Shown: positions 6,966 to 7,497 of the stretch, one piece after another
Numbering within the stretch: the first letter of the stretch is position 1
Layout of the letters: each line of letters begins with the position of its first letter
Source: Rickettsiales bacterium
GTDB lineage: Bacteria > Pseudomonadota > Alphaproteobacteria > Rickettsiales > UBA3002
Assembly: GCA_027489915.1 (NCBI GenBank)
Contig: JAIXZB010000117.1
Location: 1-7,497, forward strand
Direction: 5' to 3'
Length of the DNA: 7,497 bases
The notes under the pieces: model-generated
Database searches by the model: none
The model's input: the letters and a program-made list of their open reading frames with translations, nothing else
Told to the model about the DNA's origin: nothing
Made by a program: the position numbers and the translations under genes

Positions 6966-7003
6966 ACCCGCCGATGAATGCAGTAACTGCGTGTATGGCG
7001 GGT
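6966..7003 (+). repeat. Leader sequence complementary to the tRNA-His 5' end
   Basis: ACCCGCC (6966-6972) is the exact reverse complement of GGCGGGT (6997-7003), which is the G-1 to T6 part of the tRNA-His acceptor stem. The 24 bases between them contain a small hairpin, GCAG-TAA-CTGC (6980-6990). If transcribed, the leader could pair with the tRNA 5' strand and compete with the acceptor stem before RNase P cleavage. A chance match cannot be excluded. Confidence 0.4.
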
Positions 7004-7074
7004 GTAGCTCAATTGGTTAGAGCGCCAGATTGTGATTCTGGAGGTCGCGGGTTCGACCCCCGTCACTCGCCCCA
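6997..7074 (+). tRNA. tRNA-His (anticodon GTG) with encoded G-1 and CCA
   Basis: The full cloverleaf can be drawn: acceptor GCGGGTG (6998-7004) with CACTCGC (7064-7070); D-arm GCTC/GAGC (7007-7010, 7020-7023); anticodon stem CCAGA/TCTGG (7025-7029, 7037-7041) holding TTGTGAT with anticodon GTG at 7032-7034; variable AGGTC; and T-arm GCGGG-TTCGACC-CCCGT (7047-7063). Two G.T wobble pairs occur (7001:7067 and 7047:7063). The extra G at 6997 faces the discriminator C at 7071, the universal bacterial histidine identity pair, and CCA is encoded at 7072-7074. No convincing promoter or terminator is visible next to it. Confidence 0.97.
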
Positions 7075-7133
7075 TTAACCTTATGTTAAGACTGTTATTC
7101 TATCCTCAGTAAATCGTACAGAGGAGTAGAATC

Positions 7134-7421
7134 ATGGCAGCGCAGCAAGAAACACCTCAGCAAGTATTCAGCAATCCATTGAAAACGGCAGCATTTTTGA
7201 TCGAGAGAGGCGCTACAGACGCTTTCGAAAAAGGTGCCCGTTTCCACGTGGTGGGCTCTAAAGGAACACGAGAATTATTTACGCATTCTGCAAAAGATTT
7301 GTGCGCAGCGCGTGATACATTGCAAACAATGGCAACATTGCGCGGTGGTGATGCAGTTGCTGAGCACAGTCCGCAAGCCATTGCGGATGTGCGGCCACAA
7401 AATGGTGCCCAGATCGGCTAG
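7134..7421 (+). CDS. Unrecognised small protein, possibly phasin-like
   Basis: This is a 95-residue protein with no signal peptide or membrane segment. GAGGAG (7121-7126) lies seven bases before the ATG, a good ribosome-binding site that supports a real gene. The N-terminal part (about 15-35) and the middle (48-70) read as amphipathic helices; the last 20 residues are polar and look disordered. The helical layout and the KDLCAARDTLQTMATLRGGDA stretch faintly recall phasin-type proteins, but this is too weak to name a function. It begins 59 bases after tRNA-His and could be read through from it or from a weak extended -10 (TGTTATTCT, 7093-7101). Its TAG directly abuts the stop of a convergent gene, with no terminator between them. 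Confidence 0.7.
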   Translation: MAAQQETPQQVFSNPLKTAAFLIERGATDAFEKGARFHVVGSKGTRELFTHSAKDLCAARDTLQTMATLRGGDAVAEHSPQAIADVRPQNGAQIG

Positions 7422-7497
7422 TTACTTTACGTATTTCCACATGAGCCACACAACCGGCAAATTCACCAGCGCTGCGGCGATAAATATGTCGCGTACA
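7422..7497 (-). CDS. C-terminal end of a probable membrane protein, cut by window edge
   Basis: On the - strand an open frame enters from the right edge and ends at TAA (7422-7424), giving 24 residues: VRDIFIAAALVNLPVVWLMW followed by KYVK. A roughly 17-residue hydrophobic run followed by a lysine-containing end is typical of a last membrane helix with a cytoplasmic tail. The family cannot be told from so little. The opposite frame is stopped here by the TAG of the 7134-7421 gene, so this is the only plausible coding use of the last 76 bases. Confidence 0.6.
   Translation of the reverse strand, partial: VRDIFIAAALVNLPVVWLMWKYVK

Noticed and set aside
6930..6996. Sigma-70 promoter for tRNA-His
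   Set aside because: TTGATT (6936-6941) is a fair -35 box, but the hexamer 17 bases later (TTTAGC) is a poor -10, and TAATTA (6950-6955) has wrong spacing.
7075..7089. TTAAC-CTTAT-GTTAA after tRNA-His as a terminator
   Set aside because: A five-pair, mostly A/T stem without a following T run is too weak to terminate transcription.
1..7497. CRISPR array, insertion sequence or prophage gene
   Set aside because: I saw no regularly spaced direct repeats, no transposase or integrase motifs, and no target-site duplications.

Overview
This window looks like a chromosomal housekeeping segment from a Gram-negative bacterium, most likely an alphaproteobacterium. The glnB-glnA operon order, with a sigma-54 promoter in front of it, is typical of that class. 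Two features argue against the main alphaproteobacterial crown. The isoleucyl-tRNA synthetase is of the eukaryote-like IleS2 type, as in Rickettsiales. The tRNA-His keeps an encoded G-1 opposite C73, a pair that most crown Alphaproteobacteria have lost. GC content is about 50-57% in most genes, and the nitrogen-control genes are intact, so a strongly reduced AT-rich Rickettsia is unlikely. A less reduced, early-branching lineage is my tentative inference; no ribosomal RNA is present to settle it.

Left part (1-3383, + strand): the 3' three quarters of ileS (its start lies outside the window) overlaps gpsA by four bases (ATGA). Protein synthesis and phospholipid precursor synthesis are therefore likely translationally coupled here. 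About 520 bp of the ileS 3' region is markedly AT-rich and rich in ATA codons, unlike the sequence on either side.

Middle (3384-4904, + strand): an 86-bp AT-rich gap holds a possible extended -10 promoter placed for a leaderless transcript. It is followed by three tightly packed genes I do not recognise: a glycine-rich, membrane-prone protein, an all-helical protein, and a small protein with atypical codon use. They look like one operon, separated by 1 and 0 bases, and are the best candidate for something undescribed. A strong bidirectional terminator closes the operon and also serves the convergent glnA.

Right part (4905-7497): glnB and glnA run on the - strand from a near-consensus sigma-54 promoter at 6740-6756. 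PII (GlnB, uridylylation site Tyr51) and type I glutamine synthetase (adenylylation site Tyr397) form the classical nitrogen-sensing module. Upstream of that promoter lies a 20-bp-stem inverted repeat centred near -99. A + strand tRNA-His follows, then a small unrecognised gene. Its stop codon directly abuts the stop codon of a convergent gene, a likely membrane protein of which only the last 24 codons are in the window.
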